Position numbers and translations under genes: made by a program | Origin: Bacteroidetes bacterium CG2_30_33_31 | GTDB taxonomy: Bacteria > Bacteroidota > Bacteroidia > Bacteroidales > UBA1556 | Length of the DNA stretch: 64,000 nt | Assembly: GCA_001872625.1 (NCBI GenBank) | Contig: MNXP01000031.1 | Span: forward strand, 1 to 64,000 | Reading direction: 5' to 3' | Notes under the pieces: model-generated | Told to the model about the DNA's origin: nothing | Databases searched by the model: none | The model's input: only the letters and a program-made list of their open reading frames with translations | Shown here: piece after piece, positions 36,470-45,645 of the stretch | Layout of the letters: each line of letters starts with the position of its first letter | Position numbering within the stretch: the stretch's first letter is position 1

Positions 36470-38568
36470 TCTTTTTTTATCTCCTTTGTGGCATCTTTTG
36501 CATCTTCGGTTGGCAATATGCAAACTTTATTTTTGCATATATAAATTAAAGTTTTACCCTGCTTAAGCCTATCTTTCAATAAAGGTAAATTTTCATGAAT
36601 GCCTCCTACAAAAACTGAATTTGGTAAATAATTTTTCTGCATTTCTTTTGCTATAAAAGAATAATTTTTTCCCAAAATGGCAACCTCTATCTGCGTATTA
36701 GTCATTAAACCAAGCAATTGAGCCCACGAAGCATAATAAGGTCCACCAGCCTCAACTTGCTCATAAACTTGATTAAGCATAATCTCACTCATACTTTTAA
36801 AATTTCCCTTTTCCGTTATAATTGACAATTTATAAAGCACATTTGCCATTACCGAATTCGATGAAGGAATCACATTATCAGAAATTTCCATCTTTCTTGC
36901 TACAATAGTTTTCGAAAGATTTGAGGTATAAAAAAACATTCCGCTTCTATCATCTCTAAAATGCTCGACAGCATAATTTGTCAGTTTTTCGGAAATATTT
37001 AAATATTTAATGTCGAAAGTTGTTTGGTACAAACTTATCATGGCATCTGCCATCATGGCGTAATCATCTAAAAATCCATCAATTGAGGCATGTTTATTTT
37101 TATAATTTCTAAATATCTTACCTTCTTTATCAATCATTTTTTGTATATAAAAATCGGCATTACGCTTAGCTATCTCCAAATATTCTTTATTGCCTAAAGC
37201 TTGGAATGCATCCACGAAAGCCTTGAGCATAAGCGCATTCCACGAACTTAAGACTTTATCATCTGTGGAAGGCCTGATTCTCTTGCTCCTTTCATCAAAT
37301 ATTTTCATATTTGCTTGGTTAATAAGCTCATTAACAGCATCAACTTCAACAGAATATTTGGCTGCTAAGTCTTCATAACTTTTGTACAAAAACAATATAT
37401 TTTGGCCATTTTCCCAATTGCCATTTTTTTGAATATTAAAATAGTCGCAAACTATTAAAGCTGTCTTTTTATCGAAAAGTTTATCTATTTCAGCTTTTGT
37501 CCATACATAATATTTCCCTTCTTTTTTCTCACTATCGGCGTTAAGTGAAGAAAAAAAACCGCCTTCTTTTTCGGTCAATTCCCTTAAAACAAAAGCCAAA
37601 GTATGCTCAACAATTCTTTTATAATCAGGGTTTGCAGATACTTTATAAGCATTTGAATATAAACTTACCAGCTGCGCATTGTCGTAAAGCATCTTTTCAA
37701 AATGAGGAGCAAACCAGCGTTCGTCGGTGGAATAGCGAGCAAAACCGCCACCAATTTGGTCATAAATTCCGCCTTTAGCCATATTTATTAAAGTAAGATT
37801 TACAAAATCTAAAGCTTTTATATCGCCAGTAAAATAGTAATATTGAAGCAGATATTCCCACCCTATGGGCAATGGGAACTTAGGAGCATTCTTGCTTCCT
37901 CCATATTTTAAGTCAACAATTTTTTGCCATTGATTAATACTCCGTATATAATCATTTTTTTCAAATAGCACATTTTTGGAGGAAGGAACAGAAATTATTT
38001 CTTGCGATTTAATTCCATTTGTTATCAATTCTGCTTGTTTTAAAACCTTATTAAAATCATCTTTATAAAGGTGCCAAATTTGTGAGAGCAACTGAATCCA
38101 TTGCATTTTATTAAAATAAGTGCCGGCATAAAATGGACGTCCATCAGGAAGTGCAAAAGCATTGAGTGGCCAACCGCCATTACCATTAATAAGCTGAGCA
38201 GCATTCATATAAATCTGGTCGAGATCTGGCCTTTCTTCGCGGTCAACTTTTATACAAACAAAATGCGTATTCATTATTTCGGCTACAGCAGAATCCATAA
38301 ATGATTCATCAGCCATCACATGGCACCAATGACAAGCTGCATATCCGATACTAATTATTATTGGTTTGTTTTCATTTTTTGCCAGCTCCAAAGCCGCTTC
38401 ACCCCATTCGTGCCAATGAACTGGATTATTTGCATGTTCCAATAAATATGGACTTGAGGAAAGATTTAGAGTGTTTTTATTTGCAATACTTTCTTCATTA
38501 TTTTGGCATGAAGAATTTACAGCTGTTGCAATTACAGTAATTATCATCAAAAATATTTTAATCTTCAA
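36454..38568 (-). CDS. DUF255 thioredoxin-like lipoprotein (YyaL/SSP411 family)
   Basis: A 704-residue protein. A lipobox with C21 (VNSSC) suggests export as a lipoprotein. A thioredoxin-like DUF255 domain (about 35-180) opens with [19 protein letters not shown] and has the motif CHWCH, with C79 and C82. The C-terminal 500 residues form an alpha/alpha six-barrel as in N-acylglucosamine epimerases and cellulases ([38 protein letters not shown]). The family is widespread but its function is not established. It is transcribed alone, ending inside the terminator at 36440. Confidence 0.85.
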   Translation of the reverse strand: MKIKIFLMIITVIATAVNSSCQNNEESIANKNTLNLSSSPYLLEHANNPVHWHEWGEAALELAKNENKPIIISIGYAACHWCHVMADESFMDSAVAEIMNTHFVCIKVDREERPDLDQIYMNAAQLINGNGGWPLNAFALPDGRPFYAGTYFNKMQWIQLLSQIWHLYKDDFNKVLKQAELITNGIKSQEIISVPSSKNVLFEKNDYIRSINQWQKIVDLKYGGSKNAPKFPLPIGWEYLLQYYYFTGDIKALDFVNLTLINMAKGGIYDQIGGGFARYSTDERWFAPHFEKMLYDNAQLVSLYSNAYKVSANPDYKRIVEHTLAFVLRELTEKEGGFFSSLNADSEKKEGKYYVWTKAEIDKLFDKKTALIVCDYFNIQKNGNWENGQNILFLYKSYEDLAAKYSVEVDAVNELINQANMKIFDERSKRIRPSTDDKVLSSWNALMLKAFVDAFQALGNKEYLEIAKRNADFYIQKMIDKEGKIFRNYKNKHASIDGFLDDYAMMADAMISLYQTTFDIKYLNISEKLTNYAVEHFRDDRSGMFFYTSNLSKTIVARKMEISDNVIPSSNSVMANVLYKLSIITEKGNFKSMSEIMLNQVYEQVEAGGPYYASWAQLLGLMTNTQIEVAILGKNYSFIAKEMQKNYLPNSVFVGGIHENLPLLKDRLKQGKTLIYICKNKVCILPTEDAKDATKEIKKERSFQ

Positions 38569-38739
38569 AATTTTAGATACTAAAGAGCTAAAATAAAAGT
38601 ATTTTTAATCTAAAATATTCGATATGATAACTATCAGGATGAATTTAAATATATTGAAATTTACCAAAATAAAAATCTTGATAAATTTATAAACAATTAG
38701 CTTTCAATACTTTTATAAAATAATTAACTCTTTCAGTTA

Positions 38740-39579
38740 TTATTTTTCGTTTAAAATAATGTATCCAGAATTATTTTTTGTGGGTGTGAGTTTTTGATTA
38801 TTTGGCTTATAGCGCCAAAACCTTGTAGGATATTCTTCTATTTTTTGTAAAAGTCGGTTTTCTATATAGGAATTTGCCACAAAATCAATGATATCAAGTG
38901 AAATTTTTATTGAAGAATTGGCAAAAAAATCCTCAAACAGATTAGTGTCGAATGGAATTAAATTATATCGGTAATTCACCTCTCCAGTAATTTCATTTTG
39001 ATAAAAATAACCATCAATCTGATCGCTTGAGTAGTATTGCGAGAAAACTAATTTCGGTGGCAAAGTACTGTCATTAACCACTGAAACTCTAACCCAAGCA
39101 TTTAATGCTAAAGCATTGAGAGAAAAACTTTGTTTGTACTCTTTTTCATCTGGCATTTGCTCTTTGGCATAAAAATATTTCCAATATTCCTCAAGCTCCA
39201 ACTGGCTAAAATCTATAATAAAAGCCGGATTTTTTGTTTGCAAAAAACTTGTCAAATCATCATTTTCATAAACGATAAAACCATATTCTGCATAAAGTTT
39301 TATAATAGAATTATGGAATTTTTTTTGAACAATAGTATCATTAATATATTTAAGGAAATCACTGCTATCAATGGCTTGCCAATATTTTTCTTCTTCATTT
39401 AGATTATTTGCAAAGCTGTATGGCTTGGAATTAGTTTTTATAATTTCATCAGGGAAAAGCACTAAAATTGAGCTTTTATTAATTCTCTTTCCAGCCTCCA
39501 CAGCCAAATTACGTTCTATGGTGCATGATTTAAAAATCAGGGCTAAAAGCAAGAATATTAATAATTTATAATTATTCAT
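38740..39579 (-). CDS. Putative lipoprotein of unknown function
   Basis: A 279-residue protein with a lipobox cysteine C19 (ALIFKSC). The rest is a mixed alpha/beta domain (SSILVLFPDEIIKT, FIIDFSQLELEEYWKYF, LALNAWVRVSVVND). I do not recognise a family. It begins 15 bases after the punA stop codon, so it is the third gene of the lpxK-punA unit; with lpxK as neighbour, an envelope role is likely but unspecific. Confidence 0.65.
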   Translation of the reverse strand: MNNYKLLIFLLLALIFKSCTIERNLAVEAGKRINKSSILVLFPDEIIKTNSKPYSFANNLNEEEKYWQAIDSSDFLKYINDTIVQKKFHNSIIKLYAEYGFIVYENDDLTSFLQTKNPAFIIDFSQLELEEYWKYFYAKEQMPDEKEYKQSFSLNALALNAWVRVSVVNDSTLPPKLVFSQYYSSDQIDGYFYQNEITGEVNYRYNLIPFDTNLFEDFFANSSIKISLDIIDFVANSYIENRLLQKIEEYPTRFWRYKPNNQKLTPTKNNSGYIILNEK

Positions 39580-39594
39580 TGCGCATAATTCTTC

Positions 39595-40407
39595 TTACAG
39601 CAACTCAATAATTCCAGTAATAATAGTTGTAAGTTTTGGTTCAGCTGCCATGGCGGCTTCCAAAACTTCCTGATGGCTAACTTTGATTACCTGACCAGCA
39701 ATTCCAAGATCGGTAATTATAGAAACGGCGAAACATTTCATTCCAGCATGATGAGCTACAATAGCTTCTGGCACAGTGGACATACCAACAGCATCGCCGC
39801 CAATAATGCGAAAATAGCGATATTCTGCTGGAGTTTCAAAAGTTGGTCCTGTTGTTCCAACATACACGCCTTCTTTAACGGAAATTTCACTTTTTAAGGC
39901 CACTACTTTGGCAATGGAAATAATTTTTTTGCTGTAAACTTCACTCATATCAGGGAAGCGAGCGCCTAATCTTTCATCATTTTTTCCTAAGAGTGGGTTT
40001 TGTGGAAATAGGCTAATATGGTCATTGATAAGCATAATATCTCCAATTTTGAAATTGGGATTCATTCCACCAGCAGCATTTGAAAGAATAACAGTTTCGA
40101 TGCCAAGGGATTTTAAAACTCTAATAGGCAAGCTAACTTCATTCATAGTATATCCTTCATAAAAATGCAATCTCCCTTGCATGGCAATTATTTCTTTTCC
40201 TCCCAATTTTCCAAAAATCAACATGCCTTTATGCCCTTTTACAGTTGAAACTGGAAAATTTGGAATGTCCTTATAAGATATAACCTTTTCTACTGAAATA
40301 TGGTTTGCCAAATTTCCTAATCCTGAGCCTAAAACAATACCAATTTTAGCATTACTATGGTGTTGTTTAAGTATATAATTAACTGTTTCTTGTATTTTCT
40401 CGTACAT
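39595..40407 (-). CDS. punA: Purine nucleoside phosphorylase
   Basis: A 270-residue enzyme of the trimeric PNP family that splits inosine, guanosine and related nucleosides with phosphate. The phosphate-binding IGIVLGSGLGNLA (about 22-34), the substrate-binding ILSNAAGGMNPNFKIGDIML, and VGTTGPTFETPAEYR are all present. Its first 29 bases overlap the end of lpxK, so translation is probably coupled. The pairing of purine salvage with LPS synthesis is not functionally obvious. Confidence 0.92.
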   Translation of the reverse strand: MYEKIQETVNYILKQHHSNAKIGIVLGSGLGNLANHISVEKVISYKDIPNFPVSTVKGHKGMLIFGKLGGKEIIAMQGRLHFYEGYTMNEVSLPIRVLKSLGIETVILSNAAGGMNPNFKIGDIMLINDHISLFPQNPLLGKNDERLGARFPDMSEVYSKKIISIAKVVALKSEISVKEGVYVGTTGPTFETPAEYRYFRIIGGDAVGMSTVPEAIVAHHAGMKCFAVSIITDLGIAGQVIKVSHQEVLEAAMAAEPKLTTIITGIIELL

Positions 40408-41434
40408 ATTCCATTATTAAATTTTCAAAATACTCCTTTTCATAATCATCAAAATGTGCTCTTATTGGCAACACTTTAACCTTAAAACTCAACTTCTTCT
40501 TTAAGAAAAATTCCTTAAATCGTGTTGCATCTTTGGCTGTTGTTAGCACTTGAATTTCAAGGGGGGCAAAGCTATGAATTTTTTTTTCAATCGCATCAAT
40601 ATTTGATGAGCTAAATCTATGATGATCTCTAAAGCTCATTTTACCAACAACATTAAACTTCTTTTCCGAATATTCTTCAAAAGGTTTTGGCTTAGCAATC
40701 GCAGAAACTGTTATAAATCTCTCATTTATAATGGCCGATTCTTTATCCTTGGTTTCAAAAAGATTAAACATTTCGCCATATTGCAATTTAGAAAATACAA
40801 TTTGCGAACAATAAGCTGATAATTGATTTCTTATTTCATTTTTTCGATGTATATCAATGGTATCAGGACATTTTGTTACCACAATTAAGTGTGCTCTTTT
40901 AGCTCCTTTTTTTGATTCACGCAAGTGTCCTAAAGGCAACATTTTGTCATTCACAAAAAGCGAATTATAATCAGTAAGTAAAAGATTTAATCCAGCTTTT
41001 ATTGCCCGGTGCTGGAAAGCGTCATCAAGAATTATTAGCTCAGTTTCGGGATATTGAAACAATATTTTGGTGATAGCCTCCACCCTATTTTCACCCACAA
41101 AGACACTTACTTTTTCTTGAAATGTATTTTTCATTTGTAAAGGCTCATCACCCGACTCAGAAGCTAAATCGTTAATTGCGACTTCACGAAAACCTTTGGA
41201 TTTACGTCCATAACCTCTACTCAAAATGGCAATATTGTAGTTATCTTGCAGTAATTCAGCAATATATTCCACTTGTGGAGTTTTACCATTACCTCCTACA
41301 GAAATATTTCCAACATTAATTATTGGAATATCAAATTCAGAATATCGAAATATTTTAAAATCATAAAGCTTATTGCGAAATGCAATTATTAAGCTGTATA
41401 TCAAAGAAATGGGATATAAAAGAATTGATATCAA
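40379..41434 (-). CDS. lpxK: Tetraacyldisaccharide 4'-kinase LpxK
   Basis: A 351-residue inner-membrane kinase that phosphorylates the lipid A precursor at the 4' position. A membrane-associated N-terminus (ILLYPISLIYSLIIAF) precedes the P-loop-like GNISVGGNGKT (42-52); ILSRGYGRKSKGF and LDDAFQHRAIK are the other family motifs. Its 3' end overlaps punA by 29 bases, an unusually long overlap. First gene of the unit, with promoter box TATTTTTG 22 bases upstream. Confidence 0.92.
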   Translation of the reverse strand: MISILLYPISLIYSLIIAFRNKLYDFKIFRYSEFDIPIINVGNISVGGNGKTPQVEYIAELLQDNYNIAILSRGYGRKSKGFREVAINDLASESGDEPLQMKNTFQEKVSVFVGENRVEAITKILFQYPETELIILDDAFQHRAIKAGLNLLLTDYNSLFVNDKMLPLGHLRESKKGAKRAHLIVVTKCPDTIDIHRKNEIRNQLSAYCSQIVFSKLQYGEMFNLFETKDKESAIINERFITVSAIAKPKPFEEYSEKKFNVVGKMSFRDHHRFSSSNIDAIEKKIHSFAPLEIQVLTTAKDATRFKEFFLKKKLSFKVKVLPIRAHFDDYEKEYFENLIMEYVRENTRNS

Positions 41435-41456
41435 TGTCAGAAGTTTGAATTATTCG

Positions 41457-41464
41457 CAAAAATA
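41457..41464 (-). promoter_or_regulatory. Promoter -7 box of lpxK
   Basis: TATTTTTG on the minus strand, 22 bases before the start codon. Confidence 0.45.
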
Positions 41465-41594
41465 TGAATTATTCGCTTTAAGAATAAAAAATGATTGTCC
41501 AATCAAAAATGAATATTATAAGATGTAATTTAAAAAACTCATTAAATCTTTGTTTTTTTAAAATCATATTTATAAAATCATTATCAATTTTTCA

Positions 41595-41602
41595 TATTTT
41601 TG
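41595..41602 (+). promoter_or_regulatory. Promoter -7 box of xseA
   Basis: TATTTTTG, 19 bases before the start codon. Confidence 0.45.
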
Positions 41603-41621
41603 GGCATTATAAAATAATCCG

Positions 41622-42995
41622 ATGCCCGAAAACTTTTATTCATTAAGTCAAATAACTGAGCACTTGCAAAAGTTGCTCAAGAAAACCTATTCAAATGAAT
41701 ACTGGATAAAAGCTGAGATAGCAAAATTAAATTATTATCCCAAAAGCGGTCATTGTTATCCCGATTTAGTGGAGAAAAATGATGAAGGAATAAAGGCTCA
41801 GATAAGAGGCATTATTTGGAATTCCACCTTATTAAATATTCAATCTAAATTTTTGGAAGCCACTGGAAGCGAATTGAGCGATGGTATGGAAATACTTTTT
41901 AAAGCCAGTCTGGATTATAATCCCGTGCATGGTTTATCATTACATATCAGCGATATAGATGCAAATTATTCACTTGGAAAAATGGCTGCGGAGAAGTTAA
42001 AAAGCATTCAAAGATTAAAAAACGAAGACTTTTTCTTCTTAAACAAAGCACTTAAATTTCCAATGCTGCCAAAGCGAATAGCAATTATTTCGGTTGAGAC
42101 AAGCAAAGGCTTTCATGATTTTAAAAATATTATTGATAATAATAGCCGAGGCTATAAATTTTATTATTTGCTATTTCCAGCGATATTGCAGGGCGATGTA
42201 GCTGTGGATTCAATAATTAAGCAACTTGCAAGAATAGAGAAAGTTAAAGACTATTTTGATATTGTAGCCATAATTCGTGGGGGTGGTGGTGATGTTGGAT
42301 TAAGTTGCTACAACGATTATAATTTAGCCAAAGCAGTTTCTACTTTCCCACTTCCGATTGTAAGTGGTATTGGGCATTCTACTAATGAAACCGTTGTAGA
42401 AATGGTTTCCAATTTGAACACCATTACTCCGACTGACTTGGCATATTTACTTCAACAGAAATTTGATAATATAGCCGTAAGGCTGGATGAAATTGGGAGA
42501 AAAGTGGTAAATAATTCTGCTGAATATTTTGCAATAAATAATAGCTTTATTAAAAGCCTTGCACTTAGATTAAAAATCCAACAGAAAAATTTTATTGATA
42601 ATAATATGCTTAAATTGAACAATTTAAAATATGATTTATCAAAATATTCGAGGAAATTTATTCCTATGAAATTAGAGGCTATTCAAGATCTAATTATAAT
42701 AATTGAGACGGCACACCGAAGAAAAATATCCATAGAAAAAGATATAATTCAAAGAAAAGAAAGAGAATTAATTGAAGATAAGTCGAACTTCCTAATAAAA
42801 GAGGCAAACAAGATTCGTCATTTGGAAAAAGTCATCAAAATTTTAGATCCCATAAATATTTTGCGAAAAGGATTTAGCATATCAAGGATAAATGGCAAGG
42901 CATTAAAATCTTCCGATAAGATTGAAGTTGGCAACATATTAGAAACTGAATTATCTGAAGGTAAATTAGAAAGTAAAATACACAAAATAAAATAG
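41622..42995 (+). CDS. xseA: Exodeoxyribonuclease VII large subunit
   Basis: A 457-residue subunit of the nuclease that degrades single-stranded DNA. An N-terminal OB-fold (about 5-105, EYWIKAEIAKLNYYPKSGHC) is followed by the catalytic domain with RIAIISVETSKGFHDF, IIRGGGGDVGLSCYNDY and PIVSGIGHSTNET, then a long helical region typical of the subunit. xseB starts 2 bases after its stop codon. Confidence 0.93.
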   Translation: MPENFYSLSQITEHLQKLLKKTYSNEYWIKAEIAKLNYYPKSGHCYPDLVEKNDEGIKAQIRGIIWNSTLLNIQSKFLEATGSELSDGMEILFKASLDYNPVHGLSLHISDIDANYSLGKMAAEKLKSIQRLKNEDFFFLNKALKFPMLPKRIAIISVETSKGFHDFKNIIDNNSRGYKFYYLLFPAILQGDVAVDSIIKQLARIEKVKDYFDIVAIIRGGGGDVGLSCYNDYNLAKAVSTFPLPIVSGIGHSTNETVVEMVSNLNTITPTDLAYLLQQKFDNIAVRLDEIGRKVVNNSAEYFAINNSFIKSLALRLKIQQKNFIDNNMLKLNNLKYDLSKYSRKFIPMKLEAIQDLIIIIETAHRRKISIEKDIIQRKERELIEDKSNFLIKEANKIRHLEKVIKILDPINILRKGFSISRINGKALKSSDKIEVGNILETELSEGKLESKIHKIK

Positions 42996-42997
42996 TT

Positions 42998-43195
42998 ATG
43001 AGCAAAGAAAGAAGTTATGAAGAAGCTATTAAGGAGCTTGAGGAGATTGTAGAAAATATTGAAGAAGGTGAAATTGGCATTGATGAACTTGCCTCCAAAA
43101 TCAAGAAAGCATCTACTCTCTTGAAATTTTGTAAAGATAAACTACGCAATACCGAACAAGATGTAGAAGAAATTTTAAAAGAGCTTGGGAAATGA
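42998..43195 (+). CDS. xseB: Exodeoxyribonuclease VII small subunit
   Basis: A 65-residue helical protein. The motif YEEAIKELEEIVENIEEGEI and the following helical hairpin are characteristic. It is directly coupled to xseA. After it, about 170 bases before the pepP stop codon hold only a weak inverted repeat at 43286-43304. Confidence 0.9.
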   Translation: MSKERSYEEAIKELEEIVENIEEGEIGIDELASKIKKASTLLKFCKDKLRNTEQDVEEILKELGK

Positions 43196-43364
43196 TTTTT
43201 TAATATACACTCCTTATTTGTATAGTGCAAATCGTTAAGTAGTTTTGAGGGTTTGCAGGTTTGGGTGTCTGGGGTGAAGATTCATGATTTTTGCACCAAA
43301 AATCGATGAAATGTTTTTCATACACTTCACAAAATTGCAAATCGCTAATAGTAAATTAAAAATG

Positions 43365-44651
43365 TTATCTCCTCATAGCTGCCTCAATTTCAGCTATTTC
43401 TACTGGATAATCGGCCATTAAATCGATAGGAACATCATCAACAACAATATCGGTTTCAATTCTAATTCCAATTTTTTCCTCTGGAATATAAATTCCAGGC
43501 TCACAGGTGAGAACCATACCTTTCTCAAAAACAGTTTGCTTACTTCCCACATCATGAACATCGAGACCAATAAAATGCGAAGTGCCATGCATATAATATT
43601 TGAAATATGGAGGATGCTCGCCAGTATGATTCTTAATTTCTTCCTCACTCAACAGACCAAGTTGAAGCAATTTTTCTTGCATCCATTCTCCAACTTTAAT
43701 ATTAATAATATCAATGGTATTACCTGGAATATAAAGTTTTAATGCATTTTTAAAGACATATAGAACTGCTTCATAACAATCTTTCTGCCGTTGTGAAAAT
43801 TTCCCATTAACAGGAATAGTTCTCGAACAATCGGCAGCATAATTTCCATATTCGGCGCCAAAATCCATCAAAAGCAATTGACCATCAGACAACATTTTAT
43901 CATTATCGCAATAGTGCAATATACAAGCATTTTCGCCAGCAGCAATAATAGGCGAATAGGAATGACCAGAAGCTCCACTACGCAAAAATTCATAAGTAAT
44001 ATCAGCCTCTACTTCATATTCCTTCATGCCAGGCTTAAGCTTTTTTAAAACTCTTAGATAAGCATTTTTGGTTATTGCCACAGCTTTCCGCATCATTTCA
44101 AGCTCTTCTGCTGACTTAATAATTCTCAATTTTTCCATCACTGGAAAAAGTCGTAAAAAATTCAATTTAGGATATTCTTTCATAAGCTCATTCGACTTGC
44201 GCAAGTTAGCATAAGGAACTTCCGTTTCAAACTTTGCATATTCATTCTGCCAAATGTAAACATTCTTAATTTTATCCAAAGAATCTATCAAATGATGGTC
44301 GAAATCATCAATCCAAAAAACTTCTTTTATTCCAGAAATATTATAAGCATCCTCGGCATGAAGTTTCTTTCCAAACCAAATTTCTTGAGTTTTATCAGTT
44401 TTTTTTATAAAAAGTTTGCAGGAAAATACTGAGCCATCAGCATTCTTATACATCAGTAATGCCGAGTTCTCTTGGTCAATTCCTGTCAAATAAAAGAAAT
44501 CGGAATTCTGTCGGAATGGGAAATATTGGTCTCCATTACGTGGATATTCATCAGCCGAAAAAAGTATAACTAGTGAATTATTAGCCATTTGAGCTAATAA
44601 TTTTTCTCTATTTTTATTAAATAAAGATGATGAATAATTGATGTATTTCAT
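43365..44651 (-). CDS. pepP: Xaa-Pro aminopeptidase (M24B)
   Basis: A 428-residue aminopeptidase P that removes N-terminal residues before proline. The N-terminal domain (ANNSLVILFSADEYPRNGDQ, FRQNSDFFYLTGI) is typical of PepP. The metal site of the pita-bread domain is complete: two Asp in LLLMDFGAEYGNYAADCSR, the His of HGTSHFIGLDVHD, and Glu in LTCEPGIYI and GIRIETDIVV. It stands alone, divergent from sdhCAB. Confidence 0.93.
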   Translation of the reverse strand: MKYINYSSSLFNKNREKLLAQMANNSLVILFSADEYPRNGDQYFPFRQNSDFFYLTGIDQENSALLMYKNADGSVFSCKLFIKKTDKTQEIWFGKKLHAEDAYNISGIKEVFWIDDFDHHLIDSLDKIKNVYIWQNEYAKFETEVPYANLRKSNELMKEYPKLNFLRLFPVMEKLRIIKSAEELEMMRKAVAITKNAYLRVLKKLKPGMKEYEVEADITYEFLRSGASGHSYSPIIAAGENACILHYCDNDKMLSDGQLLLMDFGAEYGNYAADCSRTIPVNGKFSQRQKDCYEAVLYVFKNALKLYIPGNTIDIINIKVGEWMQEKLLQLGLLSEEEIKNHTGEHPPYFKYYMHGTSHFIGLDVHDVGSKQTVFEKGMVLTCEPGIYIPEEKIGIRIETDIVVDDVPIDLMADYPVEIAEIEAAMRR

Positions 44652-44678
44652 GATAAAATATTAAAATATTCTGGGTTT

Positions 44679-44711
44679 CAAATATATGTAATTGAAATTA
44701 AAAGCAACAAA
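44679..44711 (-). promoter_or_regulatory. Promoter of pepP
   Basis: Minus strand TTTG (44708-44711), 21 bases, TATATTTG (44679-44686), 27 bases before the start codon. Both boxes are perfect. Confidence 0.6.
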
Positions 44712-44747
44712 ATAAATACTAATTTAGATTTTATATAAATTACTACT

Positions 44748-44781
44748 TTTGATAATATCACAATTAAAAAATTTACCTTTG
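44748..44781 (+). promoter_or_regulatory. Promoter of sdhCAB with long leader
   Basis: TTTG (44748-44751), 22 bases, TACCTTTG (44774-44781). The leader is about 160 bases, far longer than for other genes here, and contains three TTCGG pentamers (44836, 44861, 44903). This may hold a control site, but I see no known riboswitch. Confidence 0.6.
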
Positions 44782-44947
44782 CAAAATAGAAACATACAGA
44801 AGCACTTAAATTTAATTTAGAAGACAAATAAAAATTTCGGTCCTTCAGCATGATATCAAATTCGGAAATGCAGATATTAAATCAACCAAAGGGTAACATA
44901 CATTCGGACATTTTTTTAACAAATTATTTTAATATATCTAACAAATT

Positions 44948-45616
44948 ATGAGTAATTCAATTGTTCATTACGCATCGATTACAAAGAAAATTACAATGTC
45001 CATAATTGGGCTATTTCTTGCAATTTTTTTGCTAATCCACCTATCGATTAATCTATTGTTGCTTAGTAGCGATGGTGGAAAATCATTTGCTGCTGCGGCA
45101 GATTTCATGGGAACGAATATCTTTATTCAAATTTTTGAAAAAGTTTTGTTTCTCGCATTTATTCTACACATCCTTCTTGGTATATTTCTTTGGTGGTATA
45201 ACCAAAGTGCCAGACCAATTAAGTATGTAAAACCTAATGTTTCAACAACTTCCTCAGGTTCCAAGTTTATGATTCATACTGGTGTGATAGTGTTTATCTT
45301 TCTAATTTTACACTTTCTCAATTTTTACCTTGTAAAAATTGGAGTTGTAAACGTACCTGAAGGTGCAGCTAGCCAGCACGATTTCTATACAATGGCACAG
45401 ATGCTTTTTGGAAATGTTTTTTATTCAGTGGTTTACATCATTTCTTTCATAGCTCTTGGCATACATTTGAACCATGCAATTCAATCAGGATTTCAATCAT
45501 TGGGCTTAGAACACAGCAAATACACTAATTTTATTAAGGGATTGAGCACGGTTTATGCAATTTTAATTGTTATAGGTTTTAGCATAATTCCAATCTATTT
45601 TTTAATTGCTGCATAG
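44948..45616 (+). CDS. sdhC: Succinate dehydrogenase cytochrome b subunit
   Basis: A 222-residue inner-membrane protein with five transmembrane helices (about 17-38, 66-86, 110-132, 155-178, 193-220). It belongs to the single-subunit cytochrome b type found in Bacteroidota and Epsilonproteobacteria. His residues within or beside the helices (for example HLSINLLL, FILHILLG, LHFLNFYLV, LGIHLNHAI) are candidate haem ligands. First gene of sdhCAB; it moves electrons between the iron-sulfur subunit and menaquinone. Confidence 0.92.
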   Translation: MSNSIVHYASITKKITMSIIGLFLAIFLLIHLSINLLLLSSDGGKSFAAAADFMGTNIFIQIFEKVLFLAFILHILLGIFLWWYNQSARPIKYVKPNVSTTSSGSKFMIHTGVIVFIFLILHFLNFYLVKIGVVNVPEGAASQHDFYTMAQMLFGNVFYSVVYIISFIALGIHLNHAIQSGFQSLGLEHSKYTNFIKGLSTVYAILIVIGFSIIPIYFLIAA

Positions 45617-45645
45617 CTTATTATAAAAATTAAATATTAATAATA

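Noticed and set aside
43286-43304. Inverted repeat GATTTTTG-CAC-CAAAAATC as terminator of xseB
   Set aside because: Stem is AT-rich and no T-run follows; too weak to call.
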